A stretch of DNA of 64,000 bases from Lysobacter firmicutimachus (lineage in GTDB: Bacteria; Pseudomonadota; Gammaproteobacteria; Xanthomonadales; Xanthomonadaceae): NCBI RefSeq assembly GCF_037027445.1, contig NZ_JBANDL010000002.1:4782001-4846000 (forward strand), given 5' to 3'. A program made the translations under genes and the position numbers. The notes below the pieces were generated by a model that saw only the letters and a list, made by a program, of their open reading frames with translations, had not been told where the DNA came from and ran no database searches. Position 1 is the first letter of the stretch, and every line of letters begins with the position of its first letter. Positions 35,216 to 42,949 of this stretch are shown here, in pieces.

Positions 35216-35976
35216 GCGCCGAACTCCGGCTCGGCCGAGGCCAGCGCGTGCAGGTACAAGGCCTCGATCTGCGCCGGCGACAACTCGGCGGTGGCGCGCT
35301 CGGTCAACAAGCGGCCGCCGCGCAGGATGCCGAGCCGGTCGGCGACGTCCTTGACCCGGTACAGATCGTGGGTCGCCATCAACACCGCCAGGCCGCGCCG
35401 CACCGCGGCGCGCACGCCGAGCGAGAGATCGTTGGCGGCGCTGGCGTCCAGGCCCGAGGTCGGCTCGTCGAGCAACAGCAGCTGCGCGTTTTTGGCCAGT
35501 GCGATCGCCAGCCCGACCTTCTGCCGCATGCCCTTGGAGAACCCGGCGGCGGGACGCTCGTGCGCTTCGGACTGCAAGCCGGCGTCGGCGAGCAGGGCGC
35601 GCGCCTGCGCCGGATCGAGCCGGCGACCGCCGAGCAAGGCGAAGTAGCTCAGGTTTTCGATCGCGCTCAGGCGTGGATGCAGCATCACCGTTTCCGGCAG
35701 ATAGGCGATGCGCGCGCGCGCCGCCAGCGGGTCGCGGTCCACGCGCAGGCCGGCGACCTCGACGTGGCCGGCATCCGGGCTCAGGAATCCGAGGATCAGG
35801 TTCAAGGTGGTGGTCTTGCCGGCGCCGTTCGGGCCGAGCAAGGCGTAGACCTCGCCCGGCCGCAGCGCGATCGACAGCCCCCGCAGCGCCTGGCGGTCGC
35901 CGAAATCCTTGCGTACTTCGTGCAGGCGCAGGGCCGGCACGGACGCGTCGACGCGATGGTTCTGCAGCAAAGTCAT
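35212..35976 (-). CDS. ABC transporter ATP-binding protein
   Basis: The 254-residue protein is complete: Walker A 'LLGPNGAGKTTTLNLILG' (about 46-63), Q-loop 'YLPETVMLHPRL' (in which Pro-Glu replaces the usual Gln), signature 'FSKGMRQKVGLAIALAKN' (in place of LSGGQ, as common in ABC-2 drug/NosF-type ATPases), Walker B 'LLLLDEPTSGLD' and H-loop 'MATHDLYRV'. It overlaps the upstream receptor stop and the downstream permease start by 4 bp each. It energises the two permeases. Confidence 0.93.
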   Translation of the reverse strand: MTLLQNHRVDASVPALRLHEVRKDFGDRQALRGLSIALRPGEVYALLGPNGAGKTTTLNLILGFLSPDAGHVEVAGLRVDRDPLAARARIAYLPETVMLHPRLSAIENLSYFALLGGRRLDPAQARALLADAGLQSEAHERPAAGFSKGMRQKVGLAIALAKNAQLLLLDEPTSGLDASAANDLSLGVRAAVRRGLAVLMATHDLYRVKDVADRLGILRGGRLLTERATAELSPAQIEALYLHALASAEPEFGA

Positions 35977-38186
35977 AGATTCACCCGCAGGCTGAGTTCG
36001 ACACTGCGCGGCGCGGCCAGCAACAGTTGATCCGCGGCGCCGCCCGACCAGTCGGCGTACAGCGCGTCGCCGAGGTTGCGCCCGTGCAGGGCGACCTCGC
36101 CGAACGGCAGCCGGTAGGCGATCGACGCGTCCCAGACCGTGCGCGCGCCGACCCGGATGCGATTGGCGTTGTCGGTGTAGTAGCGGCCGACGTAGCGGGC
36201 GCCGGCGGCCAGGGTCACCGGCCGTTGCGCGAAGCGATAGCTCGCGCGCAGGTCGGCGATGCGCTCGGGCACGTTGGGCGGCACGTTGCCGGCACGGTCG
36301 GCGCCGCCGGCTTCGCGCAGCACGTCGAAGCGCGCGCGCAGTGCGGCCAGGCTGGCGTCCAGGCGCAGCCCGCGGGTCGGCATGGCCGCAGCGGTCAGTT
36401 CCACGCCGCGCGACGATTGGCGCCCGCCCTGCACCGACAGATTGGCGTTGAGCGGATCGCGGGTGACAATGTCGTCCTGTTCGATCCAGTAGCCGGCCAG
36501 GCCCCATTCGAAACGGCCCTGCCACAGCCGGCTTTTGATTCCGGCGTCGATCGCGCGGCCGTGGGTCAGGTCGAAGCGCGCGTTCGCCGCCGACAGCAAG
36601 GGCAGGCTGCCGACCGGCGCCACCGCGGCGCTGTATTGGGCGTAGAGCTGGGTGTCGGGCGCCAGGTCGAACACCGTGCCCAGGCGCCAGGACAGCGGCG
36701 AATAGTCGCGCCGAAACCCGGTACGTGCGCCGGTGTTGAGGTCGACGATGCTTCGCCGCAGTGCGATCCGGTCGTAGCGCAGGCCGCCGAGCAGCAGCCA
36801 TCGAGGGCTGAGATTGAGCGCGTCTTCGGCGAACAGCGAGGCCACCCGGGTGGTCGAATCGAAATCGACCCGATTGCCGGCACCGGGGTAGTTCGCGGCC
36901 AGATCGGCGAAACCGGCGCTGCCGCGCGCGCGAGAGAACGGGTCCAGCGGCGAGGTCGTACCGAAGCGGCGCATGACGTCGAAGTCGCCGTCGCTGAGTT
37001 CCATCCCGAGCGTGGCGCGGTTGCGCCGTCCGCCGAGCATGCCGTCGCCGCGCAGGCTCAGGCGCTCGACCCAGTAGCGATGGTCGTGCTCGATGCGCGT
37101 GGTGCTGCGGTCCAGGCGTCCGCGCAGCGCGTCGTAGCGATAGGTTTCCGAATTCCACCAGCGCCGCCGCGCCTGATAGAGGCTGAACTCGTTGACCAGA
37201 TGCAGGCCGTCGTCCAGTCGCCAATCGGCGCGCGTGCGCAACCAGTCGCTGCGTGCGTCCTGCAGCGCGTTGTCGACGTTGTGGTTGCGCCGGCGCAGGG
37301 CACGGTCGATCACCCGGCCGTCGGCGCTGCGCACCAGCCCGCCCGGATCGCGTGCCGCCGCGCGCGGCAACAGCGGCGTGCCCCAGTAGGCGCCGTCGTA
37401 GTCGTCCTGGTAGTGGTCCAGCGCCGCCTCGACGTCGAAGGCTTCATTCGGGCGCCAACGCCAGGACAGGCTGGCCGAACTGGAGTCGCTGGCGTTGTCG
37501 TCGACATAGCCGTCGCTGCGCCGGTGGCTGGCGACCGCGCGCAGTGCGGCGTTTTCGCCCAGCGGCAGATTCGCGTCCACGCCGATGCGGCGACTGCCGA
37601 AGCTGCCCCAGCCCAGTTGCGCCTGCAAGTCGCGTTCGCCCGGCCGCGCACGCTTGGGCACCAGGTTGATCGCACCGGCCAGCGCGCCCTCGCCGTACAG
37701 CACCGAGGCCGGCCCTTTGAGCACTTCGATGCGTTCGAAACTCCAGCTGTCGAAGTCGCGGGTCACCAGCGGCGCGGCGGTCTGGCGCGCGCCGTCGAAC
37801 AGCAAAGCGATGGCGCCGCCGCTGAAACCGCGCATCGAGGCCGAGCCCGGCGCCGACGGCAGCGCCCCGGCCAGCACGCCCGGCGCCGCATTGAGCGCTT
37901 CGACGCTGCCGCGCAGGCCGCGCGACTGCAGCAGCTCCTGGTCCAGCACCTCGATCGCGGCCGGAGTTTCGCGCACGCTCAGGCCGAGTCGCGAAGCGGT
38001 CGCACTGGGTTGATCGCGGCCCGGGCTCAGCCCGACCCCGCCCTGGACGGTGACTTTGTCGAGCAGGGTCGGCGCGCCGCCGGCCGCCTCCTGCGCCGCC
38101 GCGGTCCCCGCCAGCGCCAAGCCGGCCGCCAAGACTCCCTGCCCCATGCGCGCCGTGCGGCGCCCCCGATCGCGTCTGCCCGCCAT
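35973..38186 (-). CDS. TonB-dependent siderophore-type receptor, first gene of the operon
   Basis: The 737-residue protein has a signal peptide (about residues 1-32, ending 'AGTAAAQEA'), a plug domain with 'LDKVTVQGGVGLSPGRDQPS', 'RGFSGGAIALLFDGARQTAA' and 'ERIEVLKGPASVLYGEGALA' (the GPASVLYG hallmark of siderophore receptors), and a 22-strand barrel ending 'RSVELSLRVNL'. I chose the ATG at 38186, with GGGGA 5 bp upstream; a GTG at 38216 is open but lies inside the operator. The ABC ATPase start overlaps its stop. Being first behind a metal-type operator fits a receptor for the metallophore or another zinc or metal complex. Confidence 0.93.
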   Translation of the reverse strand: MAGRRDRGRRTARMGQGVLAAGLALAGTAAAQEAAGGAPTLLDKVTVQGGVGLSPGRDQPSATASRLGLSVRETPAAIEVLDQELLQSRGLRGSVEALNAAPGVLAGALPSAPGSASMRGFSGGAIALLFDGARQTAAPLVTRDFDSWSFERIEVLKGPASVLYGEGALAGAINLVPKRARPGERDLQAQLGWGSFGSRRIGVDANLPLGENAALRAVASHRRSDGYVDDNASDSSSASLSWRWRPNEAFDVEAALDHYQDDYDGAYWGTPLLPRAAARDPGGLVRSADGRVIDRALRRRNHNVDNALQDARSDWLRTRADWRLDDGLHLVNEFSLYQARRRWWNSETYRYDALRGRLDRSTTRIEHDHRYWVERLSLRGDGMLGGRRNRATLGMELSDGDFDVMRRFGTTSPLDPFSRARGSAGFADLAANYPGAGNRVDFDSTTRVASLFAEDALNLSPRWLLLGGLRYDRIALRRSIVDLNTGARTGFRRDYSPLSWRLGTVFDLAPDTQLYAQYSAAVAPVGSLPLLSAANARFDLTHGRAIDAGIKSRLWQGRFEWGLAGYWIEQDDIVTRDPLNANLSVQGGRQSSRGVELTAAAMPTRGLRLDASLAALRARFDVLREAGGADRAGNVPPNVPERIADLRASYRFAQRPVTLAAGARYVGRYYTDNANRIRVGARTVWDASIAYRLPFGEVALHGRNLGDALYADWSGGAADQLLLAAPRSVELSLRVNL

Positions 38187-38216
38187 GATTCCCCGTCCTG
38201 CTGAACTGTGACCCAC

Positions 38217-38244
38217 TGAATGAAACGATATAACATTTCATTCA
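38217..38244 (-). promoter_or_regulatory. AT-rich 28-bp palindrome, putative Zur-type operator of the metallophore-like operon
   Basis: Left half TGAATGAAACGATA and right half TAACATTTCATTCA are complementary in 12 of 14 positions. It lies 31 bp before the ATG of the first receptor and is AT-rich in a GC-rich genome. On the minus strand 38229-38239 reads GAAATGTTATA, identical to the half-site of the gammaproteobacterial Zur consensus as I recall it; the other half (GAAACGATATA) matches 9 of 11. The half-sites overlap by 4 bp rather than being spaced by one base, so the geometry is not the canonical 23-mer. A TATAT core inside it could be the -10 element, so binding would block RNA polymerase. 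Confidence 0.55.
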
Positions 38245-38366
38245 AGCAGCGACAGTACGGGGAACGGCGGGAGCGCGTCAATACGCTTCGGGTCGATTCG
38301 GTCCGGAATTGCGACGTGGGTAGCGGGCCTCGCCGCCGACGCGCGGCCGGAGGCGAGGCGCAAGCC

Positions 38367-39146
38367 TTAGTGCAGGCGGATGAAATCGTTGGCCGAGGTG
38401 CGGCGCGACCGCCGCGCGACCTCGAAACCGTTCGACGAGCCCTTGCGGTCGGTGTTGCCTTCGATGCTGAGGAAGCTGTCGCGGTCGCCGTCGAAGGCGA
38501 AACCGGTGTGGATCCAGTCGCTGGCGGTCTTGCGCACCAGGAAGATGCCGCAGCCGCCCGGCGCGGCGATGTCGCGGCCGCCGGTGACGCTGCGCCCGGC
38601 GACGAAGCGGCCGACCTGTTTGGCCTGAGCCGCCAACTCGTCGCAGCCGAAGCTGCCGGCGATCGGCGGCGCGCCGCCGAGGGCTTCGGCGGCCTGGCGC
38701 AGGACGAAGCTGACGAAGCCTGCGCACCAGAGCATGGCGTCGCCCTGGCTGCCCTTCATGTACAGCCGCACCCAGGGGCCGCGATTGGCGCCGCCCAATT
38801 CGATCGGATGCGCGGCCAGGTGTTGCTCGGCGAACCAGCGCACCGCCTGGGCGTACGGCTTGGACGGCGCGACCGCGGGCAAGGCGACGATGCGCGCCAG
38901 CGGCTCGATCAAGGCCTCCCACAGGGCCTCGTCGAGCACGCCGGAGAAACCCAGCTGTTTGCGCCGGGCGAACTCGGCCAGCGCGCGCCCGGTGGCCGGT
39001 CCGAACTTGCCGTCCACCGGCGTGCCGTTGCCGTGATAGCCCAGCCATTCCTGGACCCGCTTGGTCGCCGCGCCGCTCGCGCCCTGACTCAGCGCGCCCG
39101 GAAACTCGAGCTCGCGCTGCACATAAGACTGATCCTGCAAGGCCAT
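38367..39146 (-). CDS. Peptidoglycan-binding protein with papain-like (CHAP/NlpC-type) C-terminal domain
   Basis: The 259-residue protein has an N-terminal PG_binding_1 domain (about 20-80, 'GAATKRVQEWLGYHGNGTPVD' type start, then 'KFGPATGRALAEFARRKQLG') and a C-terminal domain in which 'GDAMLWCAGFVSFVLRQA' supplies the catalytic Cys and 'ASDWIHTGFAFDGDRDSF' the His, the pattern of cysteine amidases. No signal peptide is seen, so export might need a type VI system or lysis. AGGGAG lies 9 bp before the ATG at 39146. It probably cuts cell-wall peptides; whether as self or competitor wall enzyme is unknown. No immunity gene is obvious. Confidence 0.75.
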   Translation of the reverse strand: MALQDQSYVQRELEFPGALSQGASGAATKRVQEWLGYHGNGTPVDGKFGPATGRALAEFARRKQLGFSGVLDEALWEALIEPLARIVALPAVAPSKPYAQAVRWFAEQHLAAHPIELGGANRGPWVRLYMKGSQGDAMLWCAGFVSFVLRQAAEALGGAPPIAGSFGCDELAAQAKQVGRFVAGRSVTGGRDIAAPGGCGIFLVRKTASDWIHTGFAFDGDRDSFLSIEGNTDRKGSSNGFEVARRSRRTSANDFIRLH

Positions 39147-39325
39147 GAAACACACTCCCTGGCGGCGGCATCCCTGCGCGCGCACGTCCCGCCGCCCGTC
39201 TCGCCCCGGACGCTGCGTTCGCGCGCCGCGGCGCCCTGCCGCGACATTCCAGCCAACGCGGCGCGACCGCCGGCGCGGTCACCGCGGCAGCGTTCGTTTC
39301 TGCAACGCCGGTCGACGCCGGCGGC

Positions 39326-40108
39326 CTACAGCGCGTCGTGGAAGATCAGGCCCAGGGTGTGGCGGCGACCGGCGCGCACGCGGCTGACGCCGTGCTTGAG
39401 CGCGACCCGATAGTGGCCGCACGCGCCGGACTGCGGGCGTTGCCGCACCGCGAACGCGACCGCATCGCCCTGGCGCAGCGGCACCACCTCGACCCGCGAC
39501 TGCATCCGCGGCCGCTGCTCGGTCAGGACGAATTCGCCGCCGTCGAAATCGCGCCCGGGTTCGGACAGCAGGATCGCCACCTGCAGCGGGAACAGGTGCT
39601 CGCCGTACACGTCTTGGTGCAGGCAGTTGTAGTCGCCTTCGCCATAGCGCAGCAGCAAAGGCGTCGGACACCGCTGCCCGGCCTCGTGGCAACGCCGCAG
39701 GTAATCGCGCAGCGTCGGCGGATAGCTCGCAGCGTCGCCCAGCGCTCGGTTCCAGCGCGCGGCGACCTGCGACAACGGCGGATACAGGGCGCTGCGCAAC
39801 GCCTGCACCGGCGCCGGCAGGGGATAGCGGTAGTAGCGATACTCGCCGCGGCCGAAGCCGTGCCGAGCCATCGTCACCCGGCTGCGATAGCGCACATCGT
39901 CGTCGTAGGCCTCGGCCAACGCCGCGCACTCCTGCGGCGCGAGCAGGCCCGGCAGCACCGCATTGCCGCGCTCGTCCAGCTCCGCGCCGATGCGCATCCA
40001 ATCCTGCGTGGCGACGCGCGCGGCGTAGCCCGCTGCGTCGACTGCGGCGGTGCCGGGATCGGCCTCGATCTGCGTACCGAACAGGGGCAACGATGAAGTA
40101 CGGCGCAC
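39326..40108 (-). CDS. 2OG-Fe(II) oxygenase (Oxygenase-NA / DUF2086-like)
   Basis: The 260-residue protein has the double-stranded beta-helix core with HxD in 'NCLHQDVYGEHLFPLQVAI' and the distal His and Arg in 'YRVALKHGVSRVRAGRRHTL'. The family (PF09859) is annotated as acting on DNA damage, with little experimental support. I use the GTG at 40106-40108 because AGGAG sits 8 bp upstream and no better ATG exists. It is a lone gene between the cell-wall hydrolase and ax21. Confidence 0.8.
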   Translation of the reverse strand: MRRTSSLPLFGTQIEADPGTAAVDAAGYAARVATQDWMRIGAELDERGNAVLPGLLAPQECAALAEAYDDDVRYRSRVTMARHGFGRGEYRYYRYPLPAPVQALRSALYPPLSQVAARWNRALGDAASYPPTLRDYLRRCHEAGQRCPTPLLLRYGEGDYNCLHQDVYGEHLFPLQVAILLSEPGRDFDGGEFVLTEQRPRMQSRVEVVPLRQGDAVAFAVRQRPQSGACGHYRVALKHGVSRVRAGRRHTLGLIFHDAL

Positions 40109-40521
40109 GTTCGCGGCTCCTGCATGACTTTCGTCACCCCATGATCCGTTTTCGCGCCGGGCGCGCTATCCGAATCCTGCTGCTGGCTGAATCGATTCGG
40201 GCCGCATCGGCCCGCAGCGATCTTTGCCGAATCTGCTGCGTGCGCACCGGTTCGACGGAAATATTCAGCCGCCAGCCAGACAAACGCGGACGGCGGACGA
40301 TACGCGCACGTCGATCTCGGACTTATGGCCTAGATCGACAGGACTTATGACCTACCGCAGCGCGCCAAGGACCATGCGCAGAACGTTAAGTTCCTAATAA
40401 AAACCCCTGGAAATTCAGGTTCGATTGCAATGCGCCGACGATACTGCGCACACCGAATCGCAAGGACGCCTCACTCCGAAGCGCGCGATCCGGAATAAAA
40501 CCAATAAGAGGCTCAGACCTT
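40109..40521. promoter_or_regulatory. ax21 upstream region with 22-bp-spaced direct repeat
   Basis: This 413-bp gap carries no gene. GGACTTATGGCCT (40319-40331) and GGACTTATGACCT (40341-40353) are a direct repeat with a 22-bp period (two helical turns). The first copy lies between CGATCT and AGATCG, which could pair as a hairpin. A perfect GAATCGATTC palindrome lies near 40189. An A/T-rich patch near 40386-40405 (TTAAGTTCCTAATAAAAACC) is a likely promoter for ax21, about 120 bp before its start. Confidence 0.5.
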
Positions 40522-41121
40522 ATGAAGCGTGCATTGCTTGCCCTCACCCTCGCCGCCGCCCTGCCGTTCGCCGCCGCCAATGCGGCCGAGGGCGTGTCCT
40601 ACAACTACGTCGAGGCCGGCTACGCCAAGACCGACGCCAAGAACAGCTACGCCGATGCCGACGGCTGGGCGATCAACGGCTCCTACGCCTTCCACCCGAA
40701 CTTCCATGTGTTCGGCGGTTACAGCAAGCAGGAAACCGACTCGCAGAATTTCTTCGGTCTGCGCGTTCCCGGCTACGACGTCGACCAGTGGAACGTCGGC
40801 GTGGGCTACAACCACGAACTGACCAAGCGCGTCGACCTGGTTACCCGCGTCGCTTACCAGCAGGACAAGCACGAATTGCGCTGGGACCGGAAGCTCAAGG
40901 GCGGCAGCGTCGAAGCCGGCGTGCGCGGCACCCTGACCCCGAACTGGGAAGGCTATGCCTTCGCCGGTTACCAGGACTACGACAAGCACTACGACGGCAA
41001 GTTCTACGGCCGCATCGGCACCCAGGTGAAGTTCAACCAGAGCTGGGGCATCACCGCCGACGCCAAGTTCATCGATGGCGGCCAGAAAGAGTTCTTCATC
41101 GGCCCGCGCTTCAGCTTCTAA
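40522..41121 (+). CDS. ax21: Ax21-family outer-membrane protein
   Basis: The 199-residue protein has a signal peptide (residues 1-21, 'MKRALLALTLAAALPFAAANA') and then an eight-stranded OmpX-like barrel: 'VSYNYVEAGYAKTDAK' at the first strand, alternating aromatic/Gly strands, and a C-terminal Phe ('FFIGPRFSF'). It matches Xanthomonas Ax21. The early claim that Ax21 is a quorum-sensing peptide source was withdrawn, so I only call an outer-membrane protein. AAGAGG precedes the start by about 11 bp. A strong terminator follows at 41192. Confidence 0.9.
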   Translation: MKRALLALTLAAALPFAAANAAEGVSYNYVEAGYAKTDAKNSYADADGWAINGSYAFHPNFHVFGGYSKQETDSQNFFGLRVPGYDVDQWNVGVGYNHELTKRVDLVTRVAYQQDKHELRWDRKLKGGSVEAGVRGTLTPNWEGYAFAGYQDYDKHYDGKFYGRIGTQVKFNQSWGITADAKFIDGGQKEFFIGPRFSF

Positions 41122-41191
41122 AGAAAGCGCTACCGGGAAGCACCCGGCAACAATCGCGATTCTTTCTCTCTCTCCCCCGAAACGTCGCGAT

Positions 41192-41222
41192 GAGCCCGGC
41201 CGCAAGGCCGGGCTCTTTTTTT
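41192..41222 (+). terminator. Rho-independent terminator after ax21
   Basis: GAGCCCGGC (41192-41200) and GCCGGGCTC (41207-41215) form a 9-bp stem with a 6-base loop, followed by a T7 run. It lies 71 bp after the ax21 stop. Confidence 0.9.
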
Positions 41223-41348
41223 GCGCTACATCTTTCGCGCTACCTCGGCCGCGCAGCCGTCGTCGCAAGGCGGTCGCGGCGTATGAGCGCAGGAAATCCC
41301 CTTGAAATCCCGGTGGGACGCCGCGACGCCACGGGAAACCGGCGCAGC

Positions 41349-42860
41349 TCAGTCCTGATCGGCTTCGGTTTTTTCGCCAACGCCTTGCAGTGCCTGCTGC
41401 AGGGCCTCGCCGAGCTCGCGTTCGAGCTGCTTTTCCGTGGCGCGCTCGGGCGTGGCCATGCGCAGTTCCTCGCAGGCCACCGAATCGGAATGCTCGGCGC
41501 ATACCTTGCGGATGCCGGCCAGCAGCGCGTCGTCGCCGGCGTTGAGATAGGCCGAGACGACGTTACCGCAGCCCTCGCGCACGTGCATCGCGCAGACCTT
41601 GTCGTAGGCCGCCGCCGCGCCCTTCCAGTCGCCGCCCAGCGCGGCGACGTGGCCGATGCCCATGCAGGCCGACATCGAGCCGCGCGCGCAGCAGGCTTCG
41701 GCGCCGCCGGGTTCGGTCAGCGCGCATTGGTCGACCTTGTACGCCGTTTCCCTGAGCTTGGAGCCCGGTTGCGGCAGCGCGATCGGCGCGCACTGGCCGG
41801 CGCGCGCGCGCCGGTAGACGTGGTAGCGGGTCCAGTCGTCCTGGCCGACCAGGGTGTCGGCGTCGATCCAGCGCAGCACGAAATCGTCGCCCTTGTCGTG
41901 GCGCACCAGCACCTCGTCCTCGCGCAGGCGGTAGGGCATGGTCGCCGCGTCGTCTTCCGACAGCGCCGCGTTGCCGTCGTCGAAGCGGAGACCGCCGAAC
42001 AGCGACCCGTCGTCGGACACATACCAGCCGCAGGGCTGGCGCGGCGACTGCCGCGGCGGCGCGTCGCGCAGCGCGGTGCCGGTCCAGCGCGCGGCGCGGT
42101 CGCAGGCGTTCTTGCTCAGCCGGCGGTCGCAGGTGGACTGCGAGATCGCACGCGTCGATGCGTAGCGCCCGGCGATCCATTCCTGCTCGGCCAGCGATTC
42201 GCAGGCCCCGCCGCTGCCGATGTCGTCGCAGGCGATGCGCAAGGCCGCGATCGAAGCCGGGCTCAGCGCATCGGTACGGAACATCACCAGCGGCGCGTCC
42301 GCCTCGCTCGGGGTCAGCGCCTTGGCCCAGACCTCGCAGGCGTAGGGGCTGCGGTCCTCGCGGCAATGGCGCTCGAGCTTGCGCAGGCGATCGGGTTGCT
42401 TGCCCTCGGGGTCGTAGCTGAGCACGTCGACGCAGGACTGGACGTCGCCGGCGGCGCAATCGGCGGCGCTGTCGTTGTCCTGGCCGGCCGCGTAGGCGAC
42501 CCCGTCGTTGCGGTGCGCGGCGCAGGTCGCCGCCTTGACCCGCTTCAGGCGCTTGGGCTGCGGCTCGAACAGGCTGGGCTGGCGCTCCAGGTCGCCGTCC
42601 GGCAGCAGCTTGTATTCGGTGCTGAGGGTGCTGTCGGCGTTGCGCACGCGGACCCGGTCGCCGTCGATGCGGTAACGGTACGGGCCCTGGGGCGAAACGA
42701 AGCCTTCGCGGTCGTGGGCGATCGCGCGCTCGCCGTCGAAGCTCAAGGTGCCGTCGTACTCCTCGCCGCTGTCGTAGGTGCCGCAGGGCGCGTCGGCGGC
42801 GAACGCCGACGGCGCCAGCGCGAAACAAAGCAGCAACGGAATTGCGCGGAGAATTCGCAT
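41349..42860 (-). CDS. Cys-rich exported protein, unknown function
   Basis: The 503-residue protein has a signal peptide (1-22, 'ILRAIPLLLCFALAPSAFA') and a mature part with two repeated halves. Each half begins with a Cys-Gly-x-Tyr sheet ('PCGTYDSGEEYDGTLSFDG' near 25, 'PCGWYVSDDGSLFGGLRFD' near 285) and is followed by Cys-rich helical pairs ('CAAGDVQSCVDVL', 'ACCARGSMSACMGIGHVAAL') resembling Sel1-like repeats. It contains over 20 cysteines, so it should be disulfide-linked in the periplasm. AAGGA lies ahead of the ATG at 42860. I do not recognise the family; a domain duplication of a lipocalin-like sheet plus Sel1-like helices is the best description. Confidence 0.75.
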   Translation of the reverse strand: MRILRAIPLLLCFALAPSAFAADAPCGTYDSGEEYDGTLSFDGERAIAHDREGFVSPQGPYRYRIDGDRVRVRNADSTLSTEYKLLPDGDLERQPSLFEPQPKRLKRVKAATCAAHRNDGVAYAAGQDNDSAADCAAGDVQSCVDVLSYDPEGKQPDRLRKLERHCREDRSPYACEVWAKALTPSEADAPLVMFRTDALSPASIAALRIACDDIGSGGACESLAEQEWIAGRYASTRAISQSTCDRRLSKNACDRAARWTGTALRDAPPRQSPRQPCGWYVSDDGSLFGGLRFDDGNAALSEDDAATMPYRLREDEVLVRHDKGDDFVLRWIDADTLVGQDDWTRYHVYRRARAGQCAPIALPQPGSKLRETAYKVDQCALTEPGGAEACCARGSMSACMGIGHVAALGGDWKGAAAAYDKVCAMHVREGCGNVVSAYLNAGDDALLAGIRKVCAEHSDSVACEELRMATPERATEKQLERELGEALQQALQGVGEKTEADQD

Positions 42861-42949
42861 ATCGTCCTTCCTTGGGGCATGGGCGCGGCCCGACCGCACC
42901 GGCCGCCGCGCGCTGACGCGTGCGGGACGATGCGGCGACGGGCCGGGGA

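Noticed and set aside
38217..38244. Fur box
   Set aside because: The GATAAT-type hexamer pattern of Fur boxes is absent; the half-site is closer to Zur-type sequences. I keep the possibility open only as a check.
40522..41121. Ax21 as source of a quorum-sensing peptide
   Set aside because: That claim was withdrawn by its authors; the sequence shows only an OmpX-like barrel protein.
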